A stretch of DNA of 37,407 nucleotides, from NCBI GenBank assembly GCA_027296625.1, contig JAPUIX010000014.1:1-37407 (forward strand), written 5' to 3'. The first letter of the stretch is position 1. The number at the start of each line of letters is the position of its first letter. The translations under genes and the position numbers were made by a program. Positions 27,258 to 34,250 of this stretch are shown here, piece by piece. This DNA is from Gammaproteobacteria bacterium. GTDB lineage: Bacteria > Pseudomonadota > Gammaproteobacteria > JAKEHO01. A model generated the notes under the pieces. That model was given only the letters and a program-made list of their open reading frames with translations, ran no database searches and was not told the DNA's origin.

Positions 27258-28991
27258 ATGAAAAAGACGATCATCCGTCGGAGTCCCCCCGAATACGCTC
27301 ACTTACCCGAGTCATTACATGATGTGCTAAGGCGCGTCTATGCGCTCCGCAATGTGACGAGTGCAGACGAACTCGACTATTCCTTGGAGAGACTTTTGCC
27401 CTATGAAGCCTTGTATGGGATCGAGCAAGCCGTTTCGCTTCTCGCGGAGGCCCTTGAACAAGGTCAACGGATCTTGATCGTTGCGGATTTTGATGCGGAT
27501 GGTGCGACGAGTTGTGCGGTGGCGATACGGGGGCTTCGTCTCCTTGGAGCGCAGGATGTGTGTTACGTGGTACCTAACCGATTTGAGCACGGTTACGGGC
27601 TAACGCCCGAAATCGTGGCCGTTGCGGCAGAGCAGAAACCGGATCTGCTTATCACCGTGGATAACGGTATCTCGAGCGTAGACGGTGTGCGAGCGGCGAA
27701 AGAATTAGGTTTTAAGGTATTGATTACTGATCATCACTTGCCGGGAAGCCAACTTCCCGAAGCGGATGTCATCGTCAACCCCAACCAGTCCGGTGATGCA
27801 TTTCCGAGCAAGCACCTGGCCGGCGTTGGGGTGATGTTTTATATCCTACTTGCTCTTCGTGCGCATCTTCGCCAAACAGGCTGGTTTGATACACGCAATG
27901 GGCCCGAGCCCAACTTTGCTCAGCTGTTAGATCTTGTGGCGCTGGGGACCGTCGCCGATGTCGTGCCCCTTGATCACAATAACCGGATCCTCGTGTTCCA
28001 AGGCCTTGAACGCATTCGCAGAGGCCGGTGTCAAGTAGGCATGCGCGCGCTGATTGCGGCATCAAAGCGAGATCCGGATCGAATTGCGGCCGGTGACCTG
28101 GCGTTTGCAATCGGACCTCGCCTCAACGCAGCCGGTCGTCTTGCCGATATGTCGCTTGGTATTGAGTGCTTATTGACTGATGATGATGCTTTAGCAATGC
28201 AGATGGCCCAGCAACTCACCAAGCTTAACCAGGAGCGACGCGAAATTGAAGGACAGATGCATGTCCAGGCTCTGGCGAGCCTGGATGAATTGAATCTTGA
28301 TGACGAAATCGGCTTGCCCTTTGGGATGTGTCTCTTTGATGAAGATTGGCATCAAGGTGTGATTGGAATTCTTGCGTCCCGAATGAAAGAACGGCTGCAT
28401 CGCCCGGTTATTGCGTTTGCACTGGATCGTGATGACGAACTAAGAGGTTCTGCGCGTTCGATTCGCGAGCTGCACATTCGTGATGTCCTTGATGCGGTCG
28501 CAACTCGTCATCCGGATTTGATTCTTCGATTTGGAGGTCATGCCATGGCTGCGGGGTTGAGCCTCCGTCGAAATCGGTTTGATGACTTTAAATCGGCTTT
28601 TGACGAGGAGGTGCGCAGACACCTGCGTGCGGAAGCGCTGCAAAATGTCATCTATAGTGACGGTGATCTCGAGCCGAAATTGATTTGCTTGGAACTCGCC
28701 GAATGCATACGGAATGGTGGTCCATGGGGTCAGGGATTTCCGGAACCCATCTTTGATGGCGAGTTTGAAATTATTAGACGCCGGATTGTCGGTAAGCGGC
28801 ACTTGAAGCTTCTTCTGCGTGCAGATCGTGGCTCCGACCCCGTTGATGCGATAGCGTTTAACACACTAGGCGATGCATGCCCTAACGACGTTCGCCGTGT
28901 GCACATTGCCTATCGATTGGATGTTAATGTTTATCAAGGACGCGAATCGCCGCAACTCGTTGTTGAACATATAGAGCCAGTGGGTGCCTAG
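27258..28991 (+). CDS. recJ: Single-stranded-DNA-specific 5'-3' exonuclease RecJ
   Basis: A 577-residue DHH/DHHA1 exonuclease acting in recombination and mismatch repair. Metal-binding motifs are DFDADG (77-82), TVDNG with Asp135 and DHH (158-160), followed by PRLNAAGRL and the DHHA1 motif RFGGHAMAAGLSL. The frame opens earlier (27189), overlapping the RpfE-like gene, but a ribosome binding site AGGGA lies just before the paired ATGs at 27255 and 27258; the second has the better spacing. The C-terminal OB-type domain of about 100 residues is present, and the length is normal. It is followed by prfB after 136 bp. Confidence 0.96.
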   Translation: MKKTIIRRSPPEYAHLPESLHDVLRRVYALRNVTSADELDYSLERLLPYEALYGIEQAVSLLAEALEQGQRILIVADFDADGATSCAVAIRGLRLLGAQDVCYVVPNRFEHGYGLTPEIVAVAAEQKPDLLITVDNGISSVDGVRAAKELGFKVLITDHHLPGSQLPEADVIVNPNQSGDAFPSKHLAGVGVMFYILLALRAHLRQTGWFDTRNGPEPNFAQLLDLVALGTVADVVPLDHNNRILVFQGLERIRRGRCQVGMRALIAASKRDPDRIAAGDLAFAIGPRLNAAGRLADMSLGIECLLTDDDALAMQMAQQLTKLNQERREIEGQMHVQALASLDELNLDDEIGLPFGMCLFDEDWHQGVIGILASRMKERLHRPVIAFALDRDDELRGSARSIRELHIRDVLDAVATRHPDLILRFGGHAMAAGLSLRRNRFDDFKSAFDEEVRRHLRAEALQNVIYSDGDLEPKLICLELAECIRNGGPWGQGFPEPIFDGEFEIIRRRIVGKRHLKLLLRADRGSDPVDAIAFNTLGDACPNDVRRVHIAYRLDVNVYQGRESPQLVVEHIEPVGA

Positions 28992-29127
28992 AAGGAGCAC
29001 AGGTTTGCATCTCGAGTGGCCTTTCCGAGGCGTTGTTTGCAGCAATTGTATCCCCTGTATGTCGTTGCGGCTCTGTAGTACGATCTTGTTAAATGGTCAA
29101 CCACCTGAGTGATGCATCGGCTCAAAC

Positions 29128-30226
29128 ATGATCGAAAGCAAACCTATCTTCGCGCGAATAACGACGATGCAGGGTCGGCTTACGGCGCTCAGGGGGTATC
29201 TTTGACTACGATAAAAAGCGTGAGCGATTGACTGAGGTCCATCGCGAGCTGCAAGACCCTGCCATCTGGAATAACCCCGAGCGGGCGCAAAAGCTTGGCA
29301 AGGAGCGAGCTTCCTTGGAGCAGGTGATTGAGTCCGTCGACGGTCTTGGGAGCGGGCTTGAAGATGCGAAGGGACTCCTTGAGCTGGCTAGGGAAGAAGC
29401 CGACACGAGCGCGGCTGAGGTGATCGTTAGTGACCTTGAGAGCCTGGAGAAACGGCTGCATGAGCTCGAGTTTCGTCGCATGTTTTCCAAGGAGATGGAC
29501 TCCAAGAATGCCTTCCTTGAAATTCAAGCGGGTTCAGGCGGCACGGAGGCTCAGGATTGGGCCAACATGTTGTTGAGGATGTATCTGCGTTGGGCTGAAC
29601 GGCGCGGTTTTAAGACGGAAATCATGGAGGCCTCACCCGGTGAAGTCGCGGGCATTAAGAGTGCGACTGTCAAGTTGGAGGGCGACTATTCTTTCGGCTG
29701 GTTGCGGACTGAAACTGGGGTTCATCGGCTAGTACGTAAATCACCGTTCGATTCGGGCGCCCGCCGCCATACCTCATTTGCATCAGTATTTGTATCACCT
29801 GAAGTGGATGAAAATATCGACATCGAGATCAATCCCGCCGACTTACGCATAGACACCTATCGAGCAAGCGGTGCAGGCGGTCAGCATGTGAACAGGACAG
29901 ACTCCGCGGTACGTATTACCCATTTGCCTACGAATGTTGTCGTGCAATGTCAAAACGATCGCTCGCAGCATAAGAACCGATCCCAGGCTATGAAGCAGTT
30001 GAAGGCAAAACTATATGAACTTGAAATGCTGAAACGCAGTGCAGAGAAACGCGCTCTGGAGGAAACCAAGGCGGATATTGGATGGGGTAGTCAGATCCGC
30101 TCATACGTTTTGGATCAGTCGCGCATCAAAGACCTGCGAACAGGTGTCGAAACAGGAAACGTGCAGGCGGTGCTAGATGGTGATCTTGATGAGTTTATGG
30201 AGGCCAGCTTAAAGCAAGGTGTATAA
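29128..30226 (+). CDS. prfB: Peptide chain release factor 2 (programmed +1 frameshift)
   Basis: Release factor 2, reading UGA and UAA stops. The 365-residue product comes from two frames: ATG at 29128 through CTT at 29200-29202, then, after skipping T29203, from GAC at 29204 to the stop at 30226. The first 25 codons encode [11 protein letters not shown] through LRGYL, joining [12 protein letters not shown], which aligns well with other RF2 proteins. The SPF stop-reading motif ([14 protein letters not shown]) and the catalytic GGQ ([16 protein letters not shown]) are present. Annotating only the long frame from 29228 would lose the N-terminus. It is 83 bp upstream of lysS, the widespread prfB-lysS pair. 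Confidence 0.95.
29191..29206 (+). promoter_or_regulatory. prfB programmed +1 frameshift site
   Basis: AGGGGG (29191-29196) is an internal Shine-Dalgarno-like sequence. It sits three bases before CTT TGA C (29200-29206). This is the classical RF2 autoregulatory site: when RF2 is scarce the ribosome pauses at the in-frame UGA and slips +1 to read GAC. All elements match the Escherichia coli site in order and spacing. Confidence 0.95.
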
Positions 30227-30309
30227 GCAATAGCATTGCCTGAAGCAATCTGACTATAAACAATAATTGTCGCCGAACGCTGGGGAATCATCTCTCATTT
30301 TTTTCAGCC

Positions 30310-31803
30310 ATGACTGAACACGAGTCAAAGGACCAGATAGCCCAACGCCGAGCCAAACTGGCTGCATTGCGGAAAGCCGGCCGCCCCTATCCGAATGATT
30401 TCAAGCGAGACGCGTTGGCTGCGGATCTACAGAGCCGTTTTGGGGAGAAGGATAACTTGGAGCTCACGGCAGAGCCCGTTCGTGTAAGGGTTGCCGGTCG
30501 AATGATGACGTGCCGGATTATGGGTAAGAGCGCATTTGCTCATGTTCAGGACATGTCGGGCCAAATCCAACTGTACTTAAAGCAGGAAAAATTGCCGAAG
30601 GGGCGTTTTGCGGACTTCAAGCATTGGGATCTTGGGGACATCGTCGGAGCCCAGGGGCAGCTCTTTAGAACGAAGACGGGTGAACTCTCTGTCATGGTGG
30701 ATGAGATAAGGCTATTGACGAAAGCACTTCGGCCTTTCCCGGAGAAGTTCCACGGTCTGGCGGATCAAGAAACGCGGTACCGGCAGCGCTACCTTGATCT
30801 AGTAATGAATGAAGAGACGCGCCGGACATTTCGGGTGCGTCATGCCGTGATTAATTTTCTCAGGCGATTTTTAACGGAACATGGTTTTGTTGAGGTGGAA
30901 ACACCGATGATGCATCCCATCCCGGGTGGTGCGGCGGCTCGTCCGTTCATAACCTACCATAACAAGTTGGATATGGAGCTGTATCTGCGTATTGCGCCCG
31001 AATTGTATCTAAAGCGGCTCGTCATTGGTGGCATGGAAAAGGTCTTCGAGATCAATCGCAGCTTTCGGAATGAAGGCTTATCAACGCGTCATAATCCGGA
31101 ATTTACAATGTTGGAGTTCTATCAGGCTTACGCGGACTACGATGACCTGATGGATCTGACTGAAGAGATGATACGGTCCCTTGTACAGGAGGTCGTGGGG
31201 AGCACTAAGTTGACCTACCAGGGTCAGCCGTGTGATCTCAGCGGACGCTTTGCAAGGATGACCGTTAAGGAGTCGATCCTGCACTTTAACTCTGAACTGG
31301 CTCCATCCGATTTGGATTCCCTGGACAGCGCACGCGCGGTGGCTAAGCGGCATGAGATCGCAGTGGGAGATAACTGGGGGCTCGGCAAGGTTTGGCTTGA
31401 GATTTTTGAGAAGACCGTGGAAGCGAATATTAAGGATCCGACATTTATTACGGCCTTTCCGACAGAGGTCTCGCCGTTGGCGAGGCGCAACGACAACGAT
31501 GCATTTGTTGCTGATCGCTTCGAGTTCTTCCTCGGTGGACGGGAACTCGCGAATGGCTTTTCCGAACTTAACGATCCGGATGATCAGGCAGACCGGTTTC
31601 AGCAACAGCTGCGTGAGAAGGAGGCCGGTGATGAGTTGGCGATGGAATTCGATGCCGATTTTATCTATGCGCTGGAGTACGGTATGCCACCTACCGCTGG
31701 GGAGGGAATTGGCATTGATCGGTTGGTGATGGTGCTTACCGATTCACCTTCGATCCGCGACGTACTGCTGTTTCCGCAGCTGCGTTCCAAGGATCCGGTC
31801 TGA
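30310..31803 (+). CDS. lysS: Lysyl-tRNA synthetase, class II
   Basis: A 497-residue class IIb aminoacyl-tRNA synthetase charging tRNA-Lys. It has an N-terminal OB-fold anticodon-binding domain (about 60-150, VRVAGRMMTCRIMGKSAFAHV). Class II motif 2 is in FEINRSFRNEGLSTRHNPEF and motif 3 in GIGIDRLVMVLTDSPSIRDV. Length and motifs match the family along its whole length. It follows prfB as in many proteobacteria. No stop-proximal terminator with a T-run is visible; the 201 bp after it holds several hairpins and leads into hvfA. Confidence 0.97.
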   Translation: MTEHESKDQIAQRRAKLAALRKAGRPYPNDFKRDALAADLQSRFGEKDNLELTAEPVRVRVAGRMMTCRIMGKSAFAHVQDMSGQIQLYLKQEKLPKGRFADFKHWDLGDIVGAQGQLFRTKTGELSVMVDEIRLLTKALRPFPEKFHGLADQETRYRQRYLDLVMNEETRRTFRVRHAVINFLRRFLTEHGFVEVETPMMHPIPGGAAARPFITYHNKLDMELYLRIAPELYLKRLVIGGMEKVFEINRSFRNEGLSTRHNPEFTMLEFYQAYADYDDLMDLTEEMIRSLVQEVVGSTKLTYQGQPCDLSGRFARMTVKESILHFNSELAPSDLDSLDSARAVAKRHEIAVGDNWGLGKVWLEIFEKTVEANIKDPTFITAFPTEVSPLARRNDNDAFVADRFEFFLGGRELANGFSELNDPDDQADRFQQQLREKEAGDELAMEFDADFIYALEYGMPPTAGEGIGIDRLVMVLTDSPSIRDVLLFPQLRSKDPV

Positions 31804-31828
31804 TCCCTCTATAAAAGGGGGATTATGG

Positions 31829-31898
31829 CAGGATCTCCTATGGGAACCTTTTATCCTGTGTGCGAGTCCATAGACCAGAGGCTTGGATTCCAGCCTGG
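31829..31898 (+). other. Paired hairpins between lysS and the hvfA-like gene
   Basis: Two inverted repeats can be read here. CAGGAT (31829-31834) pairs with ATCCTG (31853-31858). CCA-GGCT (31875-31883, with a two-base bulge) pairs with AGCCTGG (31892-31898). Neither is followed by a T-run, so they are not ordinary terminators. They may shape an mRNA leader or be regulator sites; function unknown. A shorter stem directly after the lysS stop (31804-31822) is similar in type. Confidence 0.4.
31843..31868 (+). promoter_or_regulatory. Possible ECF sigma-type promoter for the hvfABC-like operon
   Basis: GGAAC at 31843-31847 matches the -35 element of many extracytoplasmic-function sigma factors. 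About 17 bases downstream is AGTC (31865-31868), a partial match to a GTC-type -10. Operons of this kind are often under ECF sigma control in other proteobacteria. The -10 is weak and the match could be chance. Confidence 0.3.
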
Positions 31899-31951
31899 TT
31901 CATGCTGAGCCAATCACTAGACTTGGTTGTCTAACGTGGCTAATGTAACCG

Positions 31952-31979
31952 CGTCACCTATCAGGTGGCGTATTTTTAT
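31952..31979 (+). terminator. Intrinsic terminator-like hairpin upstream of the hvfA-like gene
   Basis: CGTCACCT (31952-31959) pairs fully, with one G-T pair, with AGGTGGCG (31963-31970) around the loop ATC. A T-rich tail TATTTTTA follows at once. It has the form of a Rho-independent terminator. It lies about 150 bp after lysS but only 34 bp before the hvfA ATG, so it may end lysS transcripts, attenuate hvfA, or both. Confidence 0.6.
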
Positions 31980-32004
31980 AACTGACCCGAGGAGGGAAGG
32001 CCAT

Positions 32005-32340
32005 ATGTCAACTAAAAAGACCTTGAAGCCCATCGTGGCGGCGATCGGTACCACGTTTGCTGTATCGCTCGCGGCATCACCGCTTGTAAGTGCTGAGGAG
32101 GATCCGTTCAGCATGACACAGTTCTCCAGCGGCTATATGGTTGCGGAGCATGGCGGTGAAAAGGGCGCGGAAGGAAAGTGCGGTGAAGCAAAGTGTGGTG
32201 AAGGGAAGAAAGCTGAGGAAGGAAAGTGCGGCGAAGGAAAGTGCGGCGAAGGGAAGAAGGCCGAAGGTGAAAAGAAGGCCGAAGGTACAAAGAAGGCCGA
32301 AGGCCAGTGCGGCGAGGGGAAGTGCGGCGCTAACAAGTAA
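32005..32340 (+). CDS. hvfA: HvfA-like secreted RiPP precursor with EGKCG-type cysteine motifs (probable copper-binding peptide)
   Basis: A 111-residue small exported peptide. Residues 1-30 are a Sec signal peptide (Lys-rich start, hydrophobic core, LVSA end). Then SMTQFSSGYMVAEHG (37-51) matches the conserved linker of the family. The rest is Gly, Lys and Glu-rich and has six Cys (59, 64, 75, 80, 102, 107), each in a five-residue motif: four EGKCG, one EAKCG and one EGQCG. In Haemophilus HvfA, and in the related bufferins, such cysteines are oxidatively remodelled by a DUF692 enzyme with a DUF2063 partner, and the product binds copper. AGGAGG ends nine bases before the ATG at 32005, which decides the start over an earlier in-frame one at 31927. 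The maturase gene begins 14 bp downstream. Confidence 0.88.
   Translation: MSTKKTLKPIVAAIGTTFAVSLAASPLVSAEEDPFSMTQFSSGYMVAEHGGEKGAEGKCGEAKCGEGKKAEEGKCGEGKCGEGKKAEGEKKAEGTKKAEGQCGEGKCGANK
32170..32328 (+). repeat. Imperfect coding repeats of EGKCG motifs in the hvfA-like gene
   Basis: Six 15-base units coding for E-G/A-K/Q-C-G are grouped as three tandem pairs (residues 56-65, 72-81, 99-108). Lys/Glu/Gly spacers of 6 and 17 residues separate the pairs. The units share GGAAAGTGCGGCGAA-like DNA. Such DNA repeats can expand or shrink by slippage or recombination. Confidence 0.9.
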
Positions 32341-32354
32341 GTTCTAGTCTCCCA

Positions 32355-33215
32355 GTGAAGCAGCACGAATTTCCTGTGCAAGGCGCAGGTATTGGTTTGC
32401 GGCGGGCCCTGATGGGCCCTTTTGCTGACCAGACGCCTTCACAGGTTGGTTTCATGGAAGTTGCACCTGAGAACTGGATCGATGTGGGTGGCCGCTTTGG
32501 GCGTACAGTGCGGGCCATCACCGAAAGAACACCCTTTGTATGTCATGGCCTGTCGCTTAACTTGGGCGGCCCTGCACCGCTCGATGAAGCGTTTCTCCAG
32601 CGCGTCAAGCAATTTCTGACTGAGCATAAGATTCGCTGTTACAGTGAACACCTGAGTTACTGTGCAGACGATGGCCACCTTTATGATCTATTGCCCATTC
32701 CCTTTACCGAAGACGCGGTGTATTACGTAGCGGCACGGATCAGACGGACACAGGAGATCCTGGATAGGCGCATTGCGATCGAAAATGTCTCTTACTACGG
32801 CGCCCCGGGACAAGAGATGCAAGAAATCGATTTTATCAATGCGGTCCTTACAGAGGCCGATTGTGATCTGTTGCTGGACATCAACAATATCTATGTCAAT
32901 AGCATCAATCATCGGTACGATCCGGAAACTTTTTTAAAGGCGCTCCCGGGTGAGCGGATCGCCTATGCGCACGTCGCCGGCCACTATGTCGAGGCCGAGG
33001 ACCTCAGGGTTGATACCCACGGAGCGGATGTCATTGACCCGGTATGGCGTCTGCTGGAGACGGCGTACCGGCATTTTGGCGTATTCCCAACGCTCCTGGA
33101 GCGCGATTTCAATATTCCGCCGGCAGAAGTTCTGCTCTCTGAGGTTGACATCATTGTCGGCTTACAGCGGAAATGCAGTGCTTCGGCTCCCCAAAACATT
33201 GTTCAGCATGGATAA
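32355..33215 (+). CDS. hvfB: HvfB-like MNIO (DUF692) RiPP maturase
   Basis: A 286-residue multinuclear non-heme iron-dependent oxidative enzyme of the DUF692 family, a TIM-barrel related to xylose isomerase-like proteins and to MbnB. Candidate metal-binding residues lie in the family's conserved segments: FMEVAPENW (33-41), CHGLSLNLGG (His64), YSEHLSYC (Glu98, His99), IENVSYY (Glu143, Asn144), LLLDINNIYVNS (Asp175), AHVAGHY (His206, His210), DTHG (Asp220, His222) and LERDFN (Glu249). In relatives it uses iron and oxygen to convert Cys of the precursor to a heterocycle. It begins with GTG 14 bp after hvfA and overlaps the hvfC start by 8 bp, so the three genes are coupled. No Shine-Dalgarno is evident before the GTG. 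Confidence 0.93.
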   Translation: MKQHEFPVQGAGIGLRRALMGPFADQTPSQVGFMEVAPENWIDVGGRFGRTVRAITERTPFVCHGLSLNLGGPAPLDEAFLQRVKQFLTEHKIRCYSEHLSYCADDGHLYDLLPIPFTEDAVYYVAARIRRTQEILDRRIAIENVSYYGAPGQEMQEIDFINAVLTEADCDLLLDINNIYVNSINHRYDPETFLKALPGERIAYAHVAGHYVEAEDLRVDTHGADVIDPVWRLLETAYRHFGVFPTLLERDFNIPPAEVLLSEVDIIVGLQRKCSASAPQNIVQHG

Positions 33216-33975
33216 GCGGCCTTCATTCACCGAGATCCAATACGCGTTTACGCGTCATATTCGCGATCCCGAAAATCAGCCTGCACCTGCCGACGTCGAA
33301 GATCGGTGTATGGGCATCTATCGTGAGCTCTTCTATAACAACGTGGAGAGTCTGCTCGCTAACAGCTTTCCCGTACTCCGAAAGGTCATGATTGATGAAG
33401 CGTGGCATGCGTTGATCCGGGATTACTTTGCGCACCATGAAGCGCATACGCCGCTCTTTCCCAAGATGCCGCAGGAGTTCCTGCAATATTTGGAGAAGGA
33501 ACGGGGGATGCATCCCACCGACCCGCCATTTTTGTGGGAGCTGGCGCACTATGAGTGGGTGGAAACCGCGCTTTCGCTTGATACGCGCGAGATTGACCTG
33601 GCTGGTATCGACCCGGAGGGGGATTTACTGGCCGGCGTCCCGGTGCTGAGCCCGCTGGCCTGGCCGCTCGCCTACCGTTTTCCGGTGCAGCGAATCAGCC
33701 CAAATGACAAGCCCCATCAGGCGCCCGAAGAGCCGACGTATTTGGTCGTGTACCGTGACCGGCGCGATGAGGTGGGTTTTATCGAGCTCAATCCGGTGGC
33801 TGCCCGGCTGCTTGAGCGAATTGCCGAAGAGCGGGATAAGTCTGGACGGGAATTGCTTGACGATATTGCAAAAGAATTACAACATCGAAACCCGGAGGCG
33901 GTTATCGATGGCGGGTTGGAGATCATGGCGCAGTTACGTGCCAAGGATGTCCTCCTCGGTATACGCATGACCTGA
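33208..33975 (+). CDS. hvfC: HvfC-like DUF2063 RiPP maturation partner
   Basis: A 255-residue protein. Its N-terminal part (about 5-95) is the DUF2063 domain, with CMGIYRELFYNN, LLANSFPVLRKV and YFAHHEAHTPLFPKMP. This all-helical domain was once called a putative DNA-binding domain, but in MNIO operons it acts with the DUF692 enzyme and probably recognises the precursor. The C-terminal part (about 140-255) is less conserved, mixed strand and helix, and could be the recognition element. The frame is open far upstream inside hvfB, but ATG at 33208 (MDKRPSF) fits the family start. It overlaps hvfB by 8 bp and is the last gene of the operon; a DoxX-type hvfD, common in related loci, is absent. 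Confidence 0.9.
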   Translation: MDKRPSFTEIQYAFTRHIRDPENQPAPADVEDRCMGIYRELFYNNVESLLANSFPVLRKVMIDEAWHALIRDYFAHHEAHTPLFPKMPQEFLQYLEKERGMHPTDPPFLWELAHYEWVETALSLDTREIDLAGIDPEGDLLAGVPVLSPLAWPLAYRFPVQRISPNDKPHQAPEEPTYLVVYRDRRDEVGFIELNPVAARLLERIAEERDKSGRELLDDIAKELQHRNPEAVIDGGLEIMAQLRAKDVLLGIRMT

Positions 33976-34250
33976 GTTTCTCGTCAGTAGAGCCAAGGCG
34001 ACGTTACAACCGTGGGTCGCTAGATCCGGCCGACACACGACTCGCCCGCACAGAAATACGAATAATAAGAGGTCGTCGTTGTTGTTTGTTCATTCAGGCC
34101 TGCCATCTTGTTTCGCGCGAAATTAGTTTTCTCGCGTCGGTAGCGGCGTTCGCCCATTGATAAACCGGGTAGCGCAACCCCTAGCAGGATGATTGAGGTA
34201 TCTATTTTGAAAACTTTATTCAAGATGCACTGGGTTGACCGGGAGGCCCA
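33976..34250 (+). other. Intergenic region between hvfC-like and acetolactate synthase genes
   Basis: 275 bp without a supported gene. It holds an imperfect 9-bp stem around TTAGT (34114-34136) with no T-tail, so not a standard terminator. GGGAGG (34241-34246) lies four bases before the next ATG and is that gene's ribosome binding site. A 67-codon minus-strand TTG frame (34020-34223) is judged spurious. The gap is enough for an independent promoter for the next gene, but none stands out. Confidence 0.6.

Noticed and set aside
31861-31915. A tRNA-like segment after lysS (stems and GGTTCATGC)
   Set aside because: No cloverleaf with acceptor, anticodon and T arms of proper length can be drawn.
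32170-32328. CRISPR-like direct repeats
   Set aside because: The repeats are 15 bases, in frame and code for EGKCG; there are no unique spacers of constant length and no cas genes.
32133-32381. Minus-strand frame with repeats such as FPSPH opposite the hvfA-like gene
   Set aside because: The repeats are the reverse reading of the EGKCG-coding repeats, and there is no signal peptide or start context.
32950-33207. A longer HvfC-like frame beginning inside hvfB
   Set aside because: The extra 86 residues are an out-of-frame reading of hvfB; DUF2063 similarity begins at the ATG at 33208.
34114-34136. Inverted repeat as a terminator of the hvfABC operon
   Set aside because: The stem is interrupted by a mismatch and no T-run follows it on either strand.
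34020-34223. 67-codon minus-strand frame with a TTG start and a hydrophobic stretch in the hvfC-als gap
   Set aside because: No ribosome binding site, no recognisable family, a run of Thr and Tyr in the middle, and no clear cleavage site; most likely chance.
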